In this document: piece by piece, positions 4,815 through 5,371 of the stretch | Numbering within the stretch: the stretch's first letter is position 1 | Layout: every line of letters starts with the position of its first letter | NCBI GenBank assembly: GCA_019307665.1 | Contig: JAFDJC010000286.1 | Coordinates: forward strand, 1-5,371 | Direction of reading: 5' to 3' | Source of the DNA: Deltaproteobacteria bacterium | Lineage (GTDB): Bacteria; Desulfobacterota; Desulfobacteria; Desulfobacterales; SURF-7 | DNA: 5,371 nucleotides | Notes under the pieces: generated by a model | The model's database searches: none | The model's input: only the letters and a program-made list of their open reading frames with translations | Told to the model about the DNA's origin: nothing | Made by a program: the position numbers and the translations under genes

Positions 4815-5297
4815 TTATTTAAGCGTGTAAGGGTTAATCGTAAGTACGGGAACAGGTGATTTTTTGACAACATTTTCTGCTACACTCCCGAAGATCACAT
4901 GCTCCATCCTACTACGGCCATGCGTGCCCATAATAATCAGATCAATATCTTCAGATTCAACAACTTTTAAAATTTCAACAACCGGATGTCCTATAACGGT
5001 TACTTGTCTAATATTAGGGCAGCTTTGAAAATGTGCATCACATATTTCATCACATATTTCATCACATATTTTATCAACTTTTTTTATCAACGTTTCTTTA
5101 GCAGCTTTTTCATGTATTTCTTGATCACGTCCCAAACCAGGATAGGGGTAGGGTGTTAGCTCATGAAGATCTTCCACTACATGAAGCAGATAAATCATGC
5201 TGTTATACTTTTCAGAAACAGATATCGCATAGGGAAAAATTTTTGATGAATTTATCGTCAAATCACATGGAAGTAGTATTTTTTTTATTTCAAACAT
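4815..5297 (-). CDS. Universal stress protein (UspA family)
   Basis: A single-domain USP of 160 residues: strand KKILLPCDLT (5-14) with Asp12 in the nucleotide-contacting place, strand MIYLLHVVEDL (34-44), a helix carrying a local repeat KICDEICDEICD (76-87), strand VTVIGHP (99-105), DIDLIIMGTHGRSR (117-130) and the complete ATP-binding signature G124-2x-G127-9x-G137-S138, followed by VAENVVKKSPVPVLTI. It should bind ATP and act in the cytoplasm; its partner is unknown. The three cysteines at repeat spacing in the helix are unusual and derive from a 12-bp tandem duplication. The ATG at 5297 has AAGGAG about 9 nt upstream. It is the first gene of a probable operon with the metal exporter 29 bp downstream, which suggests a link to metal stress (inference). 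Its sequence differs substantially from the USP at 1772-2242, so the two are not a recent duplication. Confidence 0.93.
   Translation of the reverse strand: MFEIKKILLPCDLTINSSKIFPYAISVSEKYNSMIYLLHVVEDLHELTPYPYPGLGRDQEIHEKAAKETLIKKVDKICDEICDEICDAHFQSCPNIRQVTVIGHPVVEILKVVESEDIDLIIMGTHGRSRMEHVIFGSVAENVVKKSPVPVLTINPYTLK
5037..5072. repeat. Three-copy 12-bp in-frame tandem repeat
   Basis: The unit atcacatatttc occurs at 5037-5048 and 5049-5060 exactly and at 5061-5072 with one change in the last base; a fourth partial copy (atca) follows. Being 12 bp long it keeps the reading frame and adds the tetrapeptide EICD within a helix of the universal stress protein. Confidence 0.9.
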
Positions 5298-5371
5298 AAC
5301 CCTTATCTCCTTTTAGATAAATTGTTTATAATCATCTGGGGGGGCGGGGAGTTTTTATCCCAACACCTGTT
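5298..5371. promoter_or_regulatory. Upstream region of the right-hand USP gene, with a G/C homopolymer tract
   Basis: Read on the minus strand this leader has AAGGAG before the ATG at 5297, an AT-rich ATTATAAA about 30 nt upstream of the start codon that could be a -10 element, and before it a CCCC-G-CCCCCCC tract (5338-5349). No acceptable -35 element is seen at the right distance. The window ends here, so the promoter cannot be settled. Confidence 0.3.

Overview
The window reads as a piece of an anaerobic Desulfobacterota-type (sulfate-reducer-like) chromosome. This is an inference from gene content: two universal stress proteins, a NifX/NifB-type cluster-binding domain protein, a flavodoxin-fold protein, a glycine-rich zinc-ribbon protein and a DUF2899/ArsP_2-type membrane exporter. 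Base composition is moderately AT-rich, and at least one gene starts with TTG. I see no insertion sequence, CRISPR array, rRNA or convincing tRNA.

All supported genes lie on the minus strand, so transcription runs from high to low coordinates. From the right edge they are: a universal stress protein (5297-4815); 29 bp later a polytopic heavy-metal or manganese exporter (4785-3793, with its C terminus displaced into another frame down to 3764); a small Gly-rich double-CxxC protein (3697-3449); a 185-bp gap with a possible promoter; a divergent protein kinase (3262-2294); and 51 bp later a second universal stress protein with a TTG start (2242-1772). A 390-bp gene-free stretch follows. It holds a 99-bp long inverted repeat, a possible 21-codon micro-ORF and a good sigma-70-type promoter. 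That promoter drives a secreted NifX-like protein (1381-989), after which come a flavodoxin-like gene (792-355) and 354 bp with no recognisable gene.

The genes fit a metal, redox and stress theme: ATP-binding-type USPs, a kinase beside one USP, a metal exporter, a zinc ribbon, an exported cluster-binding-type domain and a flavin or electron-transfer fold. Whether they form one functional system is inference. The strongest points for a second look are the probable deletion/frameshift that removes a conserved C-terminal motif from the exporter, the signal peptide on a normally cytoplasmic NifX-type domain, the kinase with noncanonical catalytic-loop residues, the long hairpin just after a USP gene, and the in-frame 12-bp tandem repeat in the other USP.
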